Shown here one piece after another: positions 15,715 to 24,274 of a stretch of 37,913 nt of DNA; positions within the stretch are counted from its first letter, which is position 1, and each line of letters opens with the position of its first letter. Under the pieces are notes generated by a model that made no database searches, was not told the origin of the DNA, and saw only the letters and a list, made by a program, of their open reading frames with translations. Position numbers and translations under genes: made by a program. Source of the stretch: Lacticaseibacillus yichunensis (GTDB lineage: Bacteria; Bacillota; Bacilli; Lactobacillales; Lactobacillaceae); NCBI RefSeq assembly GCF_003946405.1, contig NZ_RHOG01000029.1, positions 1-37,913 of the forward strand. Reading direction: 5' to 3'.

Positions 15715-15723
15715 ATTTTAGCA
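15715..15723 (-). promoter_or_regulatory. Extended -10 promoter of the AraC-family gene
   Basis: On the minus strand TGCTAAAAT matches an extended -10 element (TGnTATAAT with one change). It lies ~65 bases upstream of the chosen start; no clear -35 box is present. Confidence 0.4.
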
Positions 15724-15854
15724 TAAAAACACAAGGAAACAGACAAAATAGTCCATTCATGTCTCAGCTAGTTCCCTCATAATAGCCACATGAACAAATG
15801 GCTGGGCGATCGACGCATCGGGCGCCGGTTCCGCCCAGCCTCGGAGGTGTAGTG

Positions 15855-17615
15855 ATGGGTACCTTTCAATGGGTCTGGCAGTACATTCGGCGCAATATGA
15901 AATTGCTGATTCCTGCCACCCTGCTTATTTTCGTCAATGCCGCGGCGATCGTGGTCGCGCCTCTCATTGGCGGTTGGATCATCGACCAGGTCATCGGCCA
16001 AGGGCACACGGAGCGACTCGTGCCGTTTTTGCTGATCATGATTGGCGTCACGCTGGGTCGGACCATCGTGCGCTACATTTATCAGGTCATCTTCGAGCAA
16101 GTCGGGCAAAACGTGATGTGGGACATCCGCCACGACTTGTTTGAAAAGCTGCAGAAGCTGGACTTCACGTTCTTCAACAATGTCTCCACCGGCGATATCA
16201 TGGCTCGGATGACCGGGGATATGGACGCGATTCGTAATTTTGTGGCCTGGGACAGTTACAACCTGATCGAATGTGTGCTGTGGTTCGTCACCGCGATCTT
16301 GGTCATGGGCAGCATCAACTGGCCGTTAACGCTGGCCTTGGCCGCCCTGACCCCGTTCATCGGCTTTCTGACCATGCACATGAGCAACGAGGCGCATCCG
16401 GTATACTTCCAGATTCGTGAAGCCTTCGCGCACCTCAACTCAATGGTCGAGGAAAATATTTCCGGGAACCGCGTTGTCAAGGCGTTTACCCGCGAACCTT
16501 ACGAAATCGAGAAGTTCAATAAGCTCAACGACGCGTATAAGGCCCGCAACATGGATGCCGCCCGGGTTTCTCGGCGCTACCTGCCGCCACTGGACATTCT
16601 CGCGTCGATGCTGTCGGTGATCGTCCTCATTCTTGGCGGCTTCCTCGTCATCAAAGGGGCCATGACCCTTGGCGATCTGGTCGCGTTCAACGGCTTTTTG
16701 TGGATGCTGAACCAGCCGATGCGGATGAGCGGCTGGCTGATCAACGACGTCCAGCGCTTTTCCGCCTCAACGATCAAAATTCGGCGGATGCTGGGGGCCA
16801 AGTCGTCCATTCCAGTGCAAGACAGCGAGCATTATCAAAAGTTGCAAGGTTACGTCACCTTCGACCATGTCAACTTCGAGTATGCCGATGCGCCTGAAGT
16901 GCCGGTGCTGCATGACATCAGCTTCACCGTCAAGCCCGGCGAGACCATGGGCATCCTCGGCGAGACTGGGTCTGGGAAATCAACGCTGATGAACCTGATC
17001 GCCCGGTTCTATGACCCAACATCAGGCGAGGTCCTGATCGATGGGAAAAACGCGAAGGACTGGCCAGTTCGGCAGTTGCGCGATCAGATCACGATCGTCA
17101 TGCAAGACCTGTTTCTATTTTCCGATACGATTCAGGACAATATCTCTTATGGGAACCGGCAGGCCGAACCGCAGCTGATTCAGCACATGGCGGATGTCGC
17201 CGATGCGTCGCAGTTCATCGCGGAAATGCCGGATGGCTATGACACCGTGGTCGGCGAGCGTGGGGTTGGCCTGTCTGGCGGGCAAAAGCAGCGGATCTCG
17301 CTGACCCGGGCGCTGGTCAAGAATCCATCCATTTTGATCTTGGATGATACGACTTCGGCGCTGGACATGGAGACCGAGGCGGAGATTCAAAAGAAGCTGT
17401 CGCCGATCACGCAAAAGAAGACGACGTTCATCATTGCCACGCGCATCAGTTCGCTGCGCCATGCCGATCAGATCATCGTGCTGAAACACGGCGACATCAT
17501 CGAGCGTGGGACGCATGATGAGTTGATCGCCAAGCATGGGTATTACTTCGATACGTATCAGAAACAACTCGGGGCGTTAGGTGTGAAGGGAGGCGAGTCA
17601 AATGGCGAAGCGTAA
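15855..17615 (+). CDS. Heterodimeric ABC exporter subunit with degenerate ATP site (LmrC/BmrC-like)
   Basis: The 586-residue protein fuses an N-terminal six-helix exporter domain (~10-320) to a nucleotide-binding domain. Walker A is GETGSGKST, the signature is LSGGQKQR and Walker B is ILILDDTTSALD. The residue after Walker B is Asp instead of the catalytic Glu, and the switch histidine is missing (IATRISS for IAHRLST). This marks the non-hydrolysing site of heterodimeric multidrug exporters such as LmrCD, BmrCD and TM287/288. GGAGGTG precedes the ATG at 15855. The gene overlaps the partner gene by 14 bases. Likely substrates are lipids, drugs or peptides, not identifiable from sequence. Confidence 0.9.
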   Translation: MGTFQWVWQYIRRNMKLLIPATLLIFVNAAAIVVAPLIGGWIIDQVIGQGHTERLVPFLLIMIGVTLGRTIVRYIYQVIFEQVGQNVMWDIRHDLFEKLQKLDFTFFNNVSTGDIMARMTGDMDAIRNFVAWDSYNLIECVLWFVTAILVMGSINWPLTLALAALTPFIGFLTMHMSNEAHPVYFQIREAFAHLNSMVEENISGNRVVKAFTREPYEIEKFNKLNDAYKARNMDAARVSRRYLPPLDILASMLSVIVLILGGFLVIKGAMTLGDLVAFNGFLWMLNQPMRMSGWLINDVQRFSASTIKIRRMLGAKSSIPVQDSEHYQKLQGYVTFDHVNFEYADAPEVPVLHDISFTVKPGETMGILGETGSGKSTLMNLIARFYDPTSGEVLIDGKNAKDWPVRQLRDQITIVMQDLFLFSDTIQDNISYGNRQAEPQLIQHMADVADASQFIAEMPDGYDTVVGERGVGLSGGQKQRISLTRALVKNPSILILDDTTSALDMETEAEIQKKLSPITQKKTTFIIATRISSLRHADQIIVLKHGDIIERGTHDELIAKHGYYFDTYQKQLGALGVKGGESNGEA

Positions 17616-19392
17616 TACATTCGATGAAGATGAAGAGCTGCAAGAGACCTTTAACTGGAGCTATTACCGCCGCCTTGGCCGCTATCTTGTGCCGTATCTG
17701 ACCAAGCTCGCCTTGGTGCTGGGGACCTTGATTCTCGGCAGTTTGGCTGGCACCCTTGGCCCGTATCTGACGAAGGTCGCCATCGACCAAGCTATTCCGC
17801 AAAAAAATCTCTCGCTGTTGTGGCTATTGACAGGCATCTTTGCTGCCTTGCTGATCATCACCTTTTTCTGCTATCGCTACCGCATCTGGACGATCACCGA
17901 AGTCGGCCAGGACATGCTCAAAGATATGCGTTCCGATATCTTTGACCATCTGCAGGAGCTCCCGTTTTCCTACTTTGACTCACGCCCGCATGGCAAGATT
18001 CTGATTCGTGTCGTCAATTACATCAACACGCTCTCAGATCTCTTGTCCAACGGCTTGATCAACCTGATCAACGACATCATCCTGCTGGTCGTCACCTTGA
18101 TCTTCATGGTCAGCATCAACTGGAAGCTGGCGCTGTGGAGCTTGGCGCTGATTCCGATTTTGCTGGTCTGGACGCGCATCGTGCAGATTCAGCAACGCAA
18201 GGCGTATCGTGAGCTGTCCAACAAGCAGTCGAACATGAATGCCTACATCCACGAAAGTATCGCCGGTATCAAGGTCACCCAGGGTTTTGCCCAAGAGGAT
18301 AACGCCAGCGCGACCTTCGATCATGTGGCCAATGAGTATCGCAGCTCCTTCATGCATGCGATTCGCGTGCAATGGGCATTGTGGCCTGGGGTGCAAAACA
18401 TCTCCACGCTGACCACGGCGCTGATCTACTACATCGGCATCACACAATGGGGCGGCGTCGATGTGACCACCGGGACGCTGATCGCGTTCATGGGTTATGT
18501 CGCCAACTTCTGGAACCCTGTGATCGATATCGGGAACTTCTACAACTCCCTGATCACGGCCACCGCCTATCTGGAGCGCATCTTTGAAACGATGGATGAA
18601 GAGCCAGAGGTCAAGGACCTGCCAGATAGCTTCGACTTGCCACCGATTCATGGGGATGTGGAATTCAAGGATGTTTCCTTCAAATATGAAGAGGACACGC
18701 CGATGATTCTGAAACACGTCAGTTTCCACGCCGCGCCTGGGGAGACTGTTGCCTTAGTCGGGCCGACCGGGGCGGGGAAATCCACCGTCATCAACCTGTT
18801 GTCGCGGTTCTATAACGTGACAGAGGGCGAGGTCGACATCGATGGCGTCGATATTTCCCGGGTGACACTCAAGTCGCTGCGCAGCCAAATGGGCGTGATG
18901 CTGCAGGATACCTTCATCTTCTCCGGCACCATTCTCGAAAACATCCGCTACGGCAAGCTCGACGCCACAGAGGAAGAGGTCATTGCGGCGGCGAAGGTCG
19001 TGCGCGCGGATGACTTTATCCGTGACATGCCGCAGGAGTATCACACCGAGGTGCAAGAGCGTGGGTCGACCCTGTCAGCCGGCCAACGTCAACTGATCGC
19101 GTTTGCCCGGACACTGCTCGCCGACCCGAAGATTCTCATTCTCGATGAGGCGACTGCAGCAATCGACACACAGACCGAACTGCTGCTCCAGGCTGGGCTG
19201 AACCGCCTGCTGGAAGGCCGGACGAGCTTCATCATCGCCCACCGCCTGTCGACCATTCAAAACGCGGACCAGATCATGGTGGTCAATCACGGTGAGATCG
19301 TCGAACGCGGCAGTCATCAGGAATTGATGAAAAAACGCGGCGAGTACTTCTCATTGTATGAGGCCCAATACCGCATGCTGCAATCACTTTAA
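17602..19392 (+). CDS. Heterodimeric ABC exporter subunit with competent Walker B (LmrD/BmrD-like)
   Basis: The 596-residue partner of the preceding subunit has an N-terminal exporter membrane domain (~30-330) and a nucleotide-binding domain. Walker A is GPTGAGKST, Walker B is ILILDEATAAID with the catalytic Glu, and the H-loop is IAHRLST. Its signature is LSAGQRQ rather than LSGGQ, as expected for the half that completes the degenerate site of its partner. GGGAGG lies upstream of the ATG, inside the end of the first gene, so the two are co-translated in equal amounts. Both subunits must pair to work. It ends before a bidirectional terminator shared with purA. Confidence 0.9.
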   Translation: MAKRNTFDEDEELQETFNWSYYRRLGRYLVPYLTKLALVLGTLILGSLAGTLGPYLTKVAIDQAIPQKNLSLLWLLTGIFAALLIITFFCYRYRIWTITEVGQDMLKDMRSDIFDHLQELPFSYFDSRPHGKILIRVVNYINTLSDLLSNGLINLINDIILLVVTLIFMVSINWKLALWSLALIPILLVWTRIVQIQQRKAYRELSNKQSNMNAYIHESIAGIKVTQGFAQEDNASATFDHVANEYRSSFMHAIRVQWALWPGVQNISTLTTALIYYIGITQWGGVDVTTGTLIAFMGYVANFWNPVIDIGNFYNSLITATAYLERIFETMDEEPEVKDLPDSFDLPPIHGDVEFKDVSFKYEEDTPMILKHVSFHAAPGETVALVGPTGAGKSTVINLLSRFYNVTEGEVDIDGVDISRVTLKSLRSQMGVMLQDTFIFSGTILENIRYGKLDATEEEVIAAAKVVRADDFIRDMPQEYHTEVQERGSTLSAGQRQLIAFARTLLADPKILILDEATAAIDTQTELLLQAGLNRLLEGRTSFIIAHRLSTIQNADQIMVVNHGEIVERGSHQELMKKRGEYFSLYEAQYRMLQSL

Positions 19393-19398
19393 GCGAGA

Positions 19399-19437
19399 AT
19401 CAAAAAAACCGGCTCATTTGTGAGTCGGCTTTTTGAT
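19399..19437. terminator. Bidirectional terminator between the ABC exporter and purA
   Basis: CCGGCTCA and TGAGTCGG form a stem (one wobble pair) with a four-base loop, extended by A-rich and T-rich arms (AATCAAAAA / TTTTTGATT). The symmetry gives a T tract on either strand. Confidence 0.88.
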
Positions 19438-19446
19438 TCGGAAAAA

Positions 19447-20739
19447 TCAGTTGAATTTGTCCCAAATATTCGCCAGGATGTTGGTCTGATCGCGATCCGG
19501 CCCAACTGAGAACGTCAGCAGGTCGACATTGATCAATTCAGCGATACGCTCGATGTAATGCCGCGCATTCACAGGCAGGTCGGCCAGTGTTTTCGCCTGG
19601 GTGATGTCCTCGTCCCAGCCTGGCATTTCCTCATAGACCGGCTTGCACTCAGCCAGCTCCTTCAGCGACGCCGGATAATGGTAGATCGTCTCGCCGTTGC
19701 GCTCATAGGCCGTGCAGATCTTGACGGTCTTCAAGCCAGTCAGGACATCGACGGAATTGAGGCACAGATCGGTGACCCCGGCCACGCGCCGGGAATGGCG
19801 AACGACCACCGCATCGAACCAGCCGATGCGCCGGGGCCGGCCGGTGACGGTGCCATATTCATGGCCCGCTTCCCGGATAAAATCGCCGTCTGCGTTGAGC
19901 TGCTCAGTTGGAAATGGCCCGTCGCCGACACGCGAGGTGTATGCCTTAGCGACGCCGACAACGCGGTCGATCTTGCTGGCCCCCACGCCGGCGCCAATCG
20001 TGACCCCACCGGCCGGGTTAGACGAGGTGACAAATGGGTAGGTGCCCTGGTCGATATCGAGCATCACGCCCTGCGCCCCTTCAAAGAGCACATTTTCGCC
20101 CTGGTCGATCGCGTCGTTCAGCACGACCGAGGTGTCACACACATATTTTTTGATCTGTTGGCCATACCCATAATATTCCTCAAAAATATCGTCGAAGGCC
20201 ATGGGCTCAGCGCCATACAGTTTCGTGAATTCCTTATTCTTTTCAGCGAGATTCTGACGCAGCCGCTCCGCAAAGATCTCCTTATCCAAGAGATCTGCGA
20301 TGCGAATGCCGACACGCGACGCCTTATCCATATAGGCCGGGCCGATGCCGCGATTGGTGGTGCCGATCTTATTGGCGCCCTTTGCCGCTTCCTGAAGCTT
20401 GTCGAGGGCGATGTGATAAGGCAAGATCACATGCGCGCGGTCTGAGATGCGCAAGTTGCTAGGATCAACGCCCTTTTCTGCCAAATAAGCGAGCTCTTCG
20501 ACCAAGCTCTTCGGATTGACGACCACGCCGTTGCCGATCACTGACAGCTGGTGCGGATACAAGATACCTGAGGGAATCAGCCGAAGTTTGTAGACTTGGC
20601 CGTTGTTGTGAATCGTGTGGCCGGCGTTGTCCCCGCCTTGATAACGGCTGATGATGCGTGCGCCTTCGCTGAGAAAATCCGTGATCTTCCCTTTGCCTTC
20701 GTCGCCCCACTGCGTTCCGACGATCACTACTGTGCCCAT
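19447..20739 (-). CDS. purA: Adenylosuccinate synthetase
   Basis: This cytoplasmic enzyme joins IMP and aspartate using GTP, the first step from IMP to AMP. The 430-residue length is normal. The N-terminal GTP loop [11 protein letters not shown] carries the catalytic Asp, and GGDNAGHTI carries the catalytic His. Other family regions are [11 protein letters not shown], the IMP loop [23 protein letters not shown], and [16 protein letters not shown] lies nine bases before the ATG. It lies downstream of dnaB as in many lactobacilli, here separated by the four-repeat gene, and has its own promoter. Confidence 0.97.
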   Translation of the reverse strand: MGTVVIVGTQWGDEGKGKITDFLSEGARIISRYQGGDNAGHTIHNNGQVYKLRLIPSGILYPHQLSVIGNGVVVNPKSLVEELAYLAEKGVDPSNLRISDRAHVILPYHIALDKLQEAAKGANKIGTTNRGIGPAYMDKASRVGIRIADLLDKEIFAERLRQNLAEKNKEFTKLYGAEPMAFDDIFEEYYGYGQQIKKYVCDTSVVLNDAIDQGENVLFEGAQGVMLDIDQGTYPFVTSSNPAGGVTIGAGVGASKIDRVVGVAKAYTSRVGDGPFPTEQLNADGDFIREAGHEYGTVTGRPRRIGWFDAVVVRHSRRVAGVTDLCLNSVDVLTGLKTVKICTAYERNGETIYHYPASLKELAECKPVYEEMPGWDEDITQAKTLADLPVNARHYIERIAELINVDLLTFSVGPDRDQTNILANIWDKFN

Positions 20740-20785
20740 ATTTTGTCGCTCCTAACATATTTGGTCGGCCAAGCCGCCAGAAGAT

Positions 20786-20814
20786 ATTCTACCAATCCGG
20801 GACAGTTCTCGCAA
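20786..20814 (-). promoter_or_regulatory. purA promoter
   Basis: On the minus strand TTGCGA (20809-20814), a 17-base spacer and TAGAAT (20786-20791), about 45 bases before the start codon. Confidence 0.55.
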
Positions 20815-20857
20815 GGCTATTTCCGAATGATGAGCGGATTTATGTTTTGATAAACGC

Positions 20858-20888
20858 AAAAACCCGAACAAAAATTGTTCGGGTTTTT
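20858..20888. terminator. Terminator of the four-repeat gene, possibly also a PurR site for purA
   Basis: A perfect 14-bp stem with a three-base loop; A and T tracts at the ends make it functional in either direction. Each arm contains CCGAAC, the core of the PurBox bound by PurR upstream of purine genes. The element lies 45-75 bases upstream of the purA -35 box, so a second role is possible. Confidence 0.8.
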
Positions 20889-20911
20889 CATGCATCGGTT
20901 ATTCACGAATA

Positions 20912-22057
20912 TCAACGGCCATCCTGATGTAACGTCTCCTCGGCGATATAGGCGAAAATATGGCCAAAAGCGAGTTCCAAAACGTCATCAAACGCCACCG
21001 GCACGTTTTCCGGTTCTCCGCCATCGGTCAGGCGCATCACAAAGCCGGTTGCCGAGACCTCCTGGGGAACGCCCATCAGATGGTCCTCTTCAGTGGCGGC
21101 CCGTACCCGGATCACCCGCTGAAAGGCCGCAGCCTCGCTCACCAAACTGGGAATCAGCTCGGCGGTGTTGTCAAAATCACGATCCGCATTCAGGACCGGT
21201 TGCTGGGTAAAATCATGCGCCATATCCCACTGCCGGTAAAAGGCGATGGTCTGCAGGTAATCCGAGGCGGTGGTCAGGCTCTGAAGCGCGGCGATGCGCA
21301 GCGCCACATAGCCGCCAAACTGCGCCGCCATGTCCAGCAACGAGAGCACGACCACCCCGTGATTGAGTGCCTTGACTGTGCCGATATAAAACTGGTCCTC
21401 ATTATCCCGCGGAATCGCGGCCAGCATCGCGCCACTTTTTTCGGCATCAGCTAAGATCGGCGTCAGCTGACCGTTGTTAAGGTGCAGCATCGATTTTTGA
21501 TGAACCAGGTGCGCGCGCTGCGCCACCAGCTGGGTCTCAAGAAACAGGTCCAGGCCGGCAAACTCCACGACCAGCACGTCGGAGCAGTCGATCTGCATCA
21601 CGCGCACATCGGTGTAGTTATATTTATTGAAAACAGACAGCGTGAAGCGATCCTCAAACACGCTGGTGATCTGGCCTTCCAGAAACGAATCGTCATCGGC
21701 CAAGATCACCATCACAACTTGTTGGCTGGCCTGGGCCTGCTGTGCCAATTGCTGCAGCAGGTCCTGGGTCGGATCGAACTTGAGCGTCGCCGGCTCCTCA
21801 AGGGTGAGGAAATGCGCCTTTTCCGCCAGGTCAATGCGAAAGTCCATGTCGTCGAGATCCGCGCCGGCAAATTCGACCTGCTCGATCGCGTTAAACGTCA
21901 GCAAAACGGCGCCATCGCTAATGCCAGCATCATTATAAGTCGACAAGATCACCGCGTTACTGCCGAGCGCCTGGACATAGCCCGTGTAAAAATCGTCGGT
22001 ATCTCGCTGGTAGACATTGATCAGCAGCTTTTCGTTGAGTGCCGCCATCAAACTCAT
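20912..22057 (-). CDS. Uncharacterised protein of four Sm/SH3-like beta-barrel repeats
   Basis: I do not recognise a named family. The ~381-residue protein is built from four diverged copies of a ~60-residue unit. Counted from the upstream GTG, these lie near 19-78, 121-182, 217-277 and 321-379, with ~40-residue helical linkers. Each unit follows the pattern D-x-F-x-x-G-x-V, then a hydrophobic strand, a G-rich turn, and I-x-x-V-x-F-x-x-x-D-L. Such short five-strand patterns resemble Sm/SH3-like barrels that bind RNA or peptides; this is inference. It is acidic and lacks signal or membrane segments. The start is uncertain: GGGAGG is at 22081-22086 but the first ATG is 23 bases away, across a perfect hairpin (22061-22079). 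It sits between dnaB and purA. Confidence 0.75.
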   Translation of the reverse strand: MSLMAALNEKLLINVYQRDTDDFYTGYVQALGSNAVILSTYNDAGISDGAVLLTFNAIEQVEFAGADLDDMDFRIDLAEKAHFLTLEEPATLKFDPTQDLLQQLAQQAQASQQVVMVILADDDSFLEGQITSVFEDRFTLSVFNKYNYTDVRVMQIDCSDVLVVEFAGLDLFLETQLVAQRAHLVHQKSMLHLNNGQLTPILADAEKSGAMLAAIPRDNEDQFYIGTVKALNHGVVVLSLLDMAAQFGGYVALRIAALQSLTTASDYLQTIAFYRQWDMAHDFTQQPVLNADRDFDNTAELIPSLVSEAAAFQRVIRVRAATEEDHLMGVPQEVSATGFVMRLTDGGEPENVPVAFDDVLELAFGHIFAYIAEETLHQDGR

Positions 22058-22060
22058 CAA

Positions 22061-22086
22061 GATCGCGTCGATCGCGATCACCTCCC
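22061..22086 (-). promoter_or_regulatory. Shine-Dalgarno followed by hairpin before the start codon
   Basis: On the minus strand GGGAGG (22081-22086) is followed by GATCGCG / CGCGATC, a perfect 7-bp stem with a five-base loop, ending one TTG codon before the ATG at 22057. Folding the hairpin shortens the effective spacing from 23 to about four bases. Confidence 0.5.
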
Positions 22087-22141
22087 AAAAATAGACGTGT
22101 TGCGTGTTCCATTAAAGCGCACGCAATGCTACAGCAGTGTC

Positions 22142-22253
22142 GTGGGCCAAATGTCCGGGTCCGAGCAGCTAAGGCTCCAATCACCTGGTCCTAAGTTCGG
22201 ACCAGGCGCTTGGAACACTTACCTGTCGGACCCAAAAACGACATTTGTCCCAC
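22142..22253. repeat. 112-bp near-perfect palindromic element downstream of dnaB
   Basis: The outer arms (22142-22155 and 22240-22253) match at 13 of 14 positions. The next arms contain GGGTCCGA / TCGGACCC, then shorter paired blocks, and the centre is CCTGGTCC / GGACCAGG (22184-22191 with 22199-22206) with a seven-base loop. The whole element can fold into one long hairpin on either strand. It starts five bases after the dnaB stop codon and has no T tract, so it is not a standard terminator. It resembles a miniature palindromic repeat such as a MITE; only one copy is in this window. Confidence 0.7.
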
Positions 22254-22258
22254 TTCCG

Positions 22259-23644
22259 TTAATGGGTCGGCGCCTGGGCATCAGGCGCCATGGAACTGAA
22301 TTTGTTGTAGGATTTGACGAATAAGAGCTTCACCGTGCCGCGCGCACCGGACCGGTTTTTTTCAACGATCACTTCGACCGGCCCGACATTTTGCTCATCG
22401 TCTTCATGCGGCTTGCCTGCGCTATCGTCGCCTTCTTCGTCGCGGTAATAATCATCGCGATACAAAAAGGCCACGATGTCCGCATCCTGCTCGATGGACC
22501 CAGATTCACGAATGTCCGACAGCACAGGGCGCTTGTCCTGCCGCTGTTCGACGCCACGGGAAAGCTGGGACAGGGCGATCACCGGCACATGCAGTTCCTT
22601 GGCCAGCTTCTTCAACTGCCGCGAGATCGCGGAGACCTCCTGCTGACGGTTCTCCTGCCCGGAGCCTTCGATCAGCTGCAGGTAGTCAATGATCACCAGG
22701 CCGAGGTCATGCTCCTTGGCCAGGCGCAGGCATTGCGAGCGAATCTGGGCCATGCGCACGCCGGGGGTGTCATCGATGTAGATGCTCGCCTGGCTCAAAG
22801 ACCCCATGGCGATCACCAAATGCGACCATTCATCTTGCGACAGTTGGCCGGTGCGCAGGTGGTTGGCGTCGATGCTGCCTTCTGCGCAAAGCATGCGGTT
22901 GACCAGAGACTCCGCGCCCATTTCCAGGCTGAAAAGCGCGACAGTTTTCTCTGTTTTGGTGCCGACATTTTGCGCGATGTTCAGCGCAAAGGCCGTTTTC
23001 CCGACTGCAGGACGCGCCGCCAAGATCACCAGTTCATCTTCGTGCAACCCAGTCGTCAGCTTATCAAGCTCGTGAAAACCGGTTGGCAGTCCCGTGATCT
23101 CCTGCTTGTTTTGATACAGTTTGTCGATCTCGGCGACCGCGGAGTTGAGAACGTCCTTGATCGAGCGAAAGCCGCCCCGGGTCCCAACATCGGCCACCTG
23201 CATCATTTGATTTTCAGCATTTTCCACCAGCCCGGCCACGTCGCTTTGGTCGTCATAGCTCTGGCGGATGATCTTTTCAGCTGTCTGAATCAGGCGCCGC
23301 AACTGCGCCTTATCCGCAATGATCTGCGCATAATACTGCACATGGGCCGCAGTCGGCGTGGCGTCAGCCAGCTCAAGTAAATAAGGCACCCCGCCAATAT
23401 CAGTCAGCTGGTTGCGGGCCTCGAGGCAGTCCTGCAGCGTGACCACATCGATGGCCGAGCCTTCCTCAGACAGCGCGGCCATCGCCGCAAAAATCAGTTG
23501 GTGGGCGCGCTTATAGAAGTCTTCGGGCTGAATCAATTCAGCTGCATCGACCAGGGTCGCGGGGTCCAAAAAAATACCGCCGAGCACGGCCTGCTCCGCT
23601 TCTAGACTTTGTGGCATTTGCCGTTGAATCGGTTGATCGTCCAT
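22259..23644 (-). CDS. dnaB: Replicative DNA helicase DnaB
   Basis: This hexameric helicase unwinds the chromosome ahead of the replication fork; Firmicutes call it DnaC or DnaB. The 461-residue protein has the N-terminal primase-interacting domain (PQSLEAEQAVLGGIFLDP, 11-28), a linker helix and the RecA-like ATPase domain. Walker A is AARPAVGKTA, Walker B lies in GLVIIDYLQLI, and ALSQLSRGVEQR and SDIRESGSIEQDAD follow. The C-terminal ~40 residues have an acidic insertion (DDYYRDEEGDD) common in lactobacilli. GAGGAG lies eight bases before the ATG. It follows rplI after a terminator and appears to have its own promoter. Confidence 0.97.
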   Translation of the reverse strand: MDDQPIQRQMPQSLEAEQAVLGGIFLDPATLVDAAELIQPEDFYKRAHQLIFAAMAALSEEGSAIDVVTLQDCLEARNQLTDIGGVPYLLELADATPTAAHVQYYAQIIADKAQLRRLIQTAEKIIRQSYDDQSDVAGLVENAENQMMQVADVGTRGGFRSIKDVLNSAVAEIDKLYQNKQEITGLPTGFHELDKLTTGLHEDELVILAARPAVGKTAFALNIAQNVGTKTEKTVALFSLEMGAESLVNRMLCAEGSIDANHLRTGQLSQDEWSHLVIAMGSLSQASIYIDDTPGVRMAQIRSQCLRLAKEHDLGLVIIDYLQLIEGSGQENRQQEVSAISRQLKKLAKELHVPVIALSQLSRGVEQRQDKRPVLSDIRESGSIEQDADIVAFLYRDDYYRDEEGDDSAGKPHEDDEQNVGPVEVIVEKNRSGARGTVKLLFVKSYNKFSSMAPDAQAPTH

Positions 23645-23679
23645 CTTTGTCGCTCCTCACCGTTTGCTGTGTCCTAACC

Positions 23680-23708
23680 AGTATAGAGTAAAACCTGGAC
23701 AAACTAAA
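23680..23708 (-). promoter_or_regulatory. Possible dnaB promoter
   Basis: On the minus strand a good TATACT -10 box (23680-23685) sits 17 bases after a weak TTTAGT -35 box (23703-23708), between the rplI terminator and the dnaB start. Confidence 0.4.
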
Positions 23709-23732
23709 GCCGCCGAACTTGTCGCTGGAAAA

Positions 23733-23782
23733 TAAAAAAGCCGCTTATCACCCGGGAAATAACGGGCAAAAATGGCGGCTTT
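23733..23782 (-). terminator. Terminator of the gdpP-rplI operon
   Basis: On the minus strand AAAGCCGC pairs with GCGGCTTT, enclosing a second stem CCCG/CGGG, and ends in six T residues. Confidence 0.8.
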
Positions 23783-23793
23783 GGATCAGGCAA

Positions 23794-24249
23794 TTATTTT
23801 TGCTGGGTGATGTGCACGCGAATCGTGGCCGTCACGCCTGGGTACAGGTCCACCGGCACATTGCGGTAGCCCAGCGCCCGAATCGGCTCTGGCAGATTGA
23901 TCTTGCGCTTGTCGACCTTGATCTCGTATTGCTTTTCCAGCGCCGTGGCGATCTGTTTTGACGGAATCGAGCCAAACAGTCGCGCGTCTTCGCCGGCCTT
24001 GGACTGAATCTGCACCACCGTGTTGTCGTCCTCGAGCCGCGTCTTGACGGCAACGGCTTCCGCTTTGGCGGCGGCTTCCTTTTTGGCCTCAAGCTTCTGC
24101 TGGCCTTGAAGCGCGCTCATGGCCTGCGAGGTCGCGGCTTTCGCCTTCCCATTTTTGATCAAAAAATTCTGCGCGTAGCCATCTGGGACCTCTTTGACCT
24201 CGCCGCGCTTGCCTTTTCCTCGAACATCTTGGGTAAAAATCACTTTCAT
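23794..24249 (-). CDS. rplI: 50S ribosomal protein bL9
   Basis: This structural protein of the large ribosomal subunit has 151 residues, a normal length. The N-terminal signature [13 protein letters not shown] is followed by the long connecting helix (Ala/Lys/Glu-rich, ~43-75) and a C-terminal domain with [14 protein letters not shown] and the final HITQQK strand. AAGGAAAAGGTG lies before the ATG. It follows gdpP after 25 bases, so the two are in one operon, an arrangement conserved across lactobacilli. Confidence 0.98.
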   Translation of the reverse strand: MKVIFTQDVRGKGKRGEVKEVPDGYAQNFLIKNGKAKAATSQAMSALQGQQKLEAKKEAAAKAEAVAVKTRLEDDNTVVQIQSKAGEDARLFGSIPSKQIATALEKQYEIKVDKRKINLPEPIRALGYRNVPVDLYPGVTATIRVHITQQK

Positions 24250-24274
24250 GATGCTTGCACCTTTTCCTTTCGAC

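Noticed and set aside
19558-20445. 295-codon open frame opposite purA
   Set aside because: Complement of a highly conserved enzyme gene; no initiation signals.
22391-23380. 329-codon open frame opposite dnaB
   Set aside because: Shadow frame; dnaB motifs on the other strand are complete.
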